A stretch of 21,937 nt of DNA from positions 1 to 21,937 of the forward strand of contig CAZFEU010000040.1 of the NCBI GenBank assembly GCA_964517875.1, read 5' to 3'. Source of the DNA: JAJPXC01 sp964517875. GTDB taxonomy: Bacteria; Bacteroidota; Bacteroidia; Bacteroidales; Muribaculaceae. Below are positions 21,840 through 21,937 of the stretch, piece by piece. The notes beneath the pieces were generated by a model. It was not told the DNA's origin, made no database searches, and saw only the letters and a program-made list of their open reading frames with translations. Position 1 is the stretch's first letter, and each line of letters begins with the position of its first letter. Position numbers and translations under genes: made by a program.

Positions 21840-21937
21840 ATGAAAAGACCATCAATCTTAGCAATTCCAATGGTTACAGCGCTCGCTGTGGCATCGTGTG
21901 CCACCGGAGGCCGCAGCTCGGCAGGTGGTGAAGTCAC
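21840..21937 (+). CDS. porK: Lipoprotein, probably T9SS ring component PorK/GldK (3' truncated)
   Basis: Only the first 32 codons are present before the right edge. They encode MKRPSILAIPMVTALAVASC followed by ATGGRSSAGG, a clear lipoprotein signal with lipobox VASC at Cys20. PorK is a lipoprotein that forms the periplasmic ring with PorN and lies directly after porP in the known cluster, so position and lipobox together support the call. The sequence that would prove it (the formylglycine-enzyme-like domain) is outside the window. The ATG begins one base after the porP stop plus one base spacer, indicating tight coupling. Confidence 0.6.
   Translation, partial: MKRPSILAIPMVTALAVASCATGGRSSAGGEV

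Overview
The window looks like a chromosomal piece of a gut-type Bacteroidales bacterium, most likely a Muribaculaceae relative. This is inferred from four things. Promoters have the Bacteroidetes form (TTTG or TTG, then TAnnTTTG) and Shine-Dalgarno sequences are not evident. Type IX secretion (T9SS) genes occur together with secreted proteins carrying the short T9SS sorting tail. A menaquinone methyltransferase is present. A TPR-transmembrane-HTH regulator of a type typical of this order is also present. No phage, insertion sequence, CRISPR array, tRNA or rRNA was seen.

Layout. Positions 1-752 hold the 3' end of rpoC, closed by a strong terminator. It converges with a T9SS-sorted beta-propeller-like protein on the minus strand (919-2610). 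A 448-base divergent intergenic region follows, carrying nine tandem 9-bp repeats and a row of small palindromes. Next is a plus-strand cluster (3059-9528): a 991-residue periplasmic TPR protein, an outer-membrane beta-barrel protein and a membrane-anchored TPR-HTH regulator. Two tandem paralogous lipoproteins (9854-10462 and 10845-11447) come after it. Each sits behind the same promoter, and 245 bp covering promoter, leader and signal peptide are 100% identical between them. Another T9SS-sorted secreted protein follows (11570-12979).

From 13179 comes a housekeeping run: phoH, purC and menG. menG converges with a umuDC translesion polymerase operon on the minus strand. Upstream of umuDC is a large secreted phosphodiester-glycosidase-like protein with a T9SS tail (17644-20019). 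Divergent from it is a T9SS assembly cluster: porT, porP and the start of a lipoprotein that is probably porK, cut by the window edge.

How the genes fit together. The porT-porP-porK cluster encodes part of the machinery expected to export the three T9SS-tailed proteins in this window. The TPR protein and barrel may form one envelope complex. The HTH regulator lies immediately upstream of the lipoprotein pair, whose promoters carry paired TTCGCACAA sites 11 bp apart. It is therefore a candidate, unproven, to control them.

The most unusual signals are the 245-bp identical 5' modules in front of diverged lipoproteins, the palindromic element upstream of each lipoprotein whose 24-bp core is inverted between the two copies, and a UmuD that lacks the catalytic lysine and about 20 residues of the protease fold.
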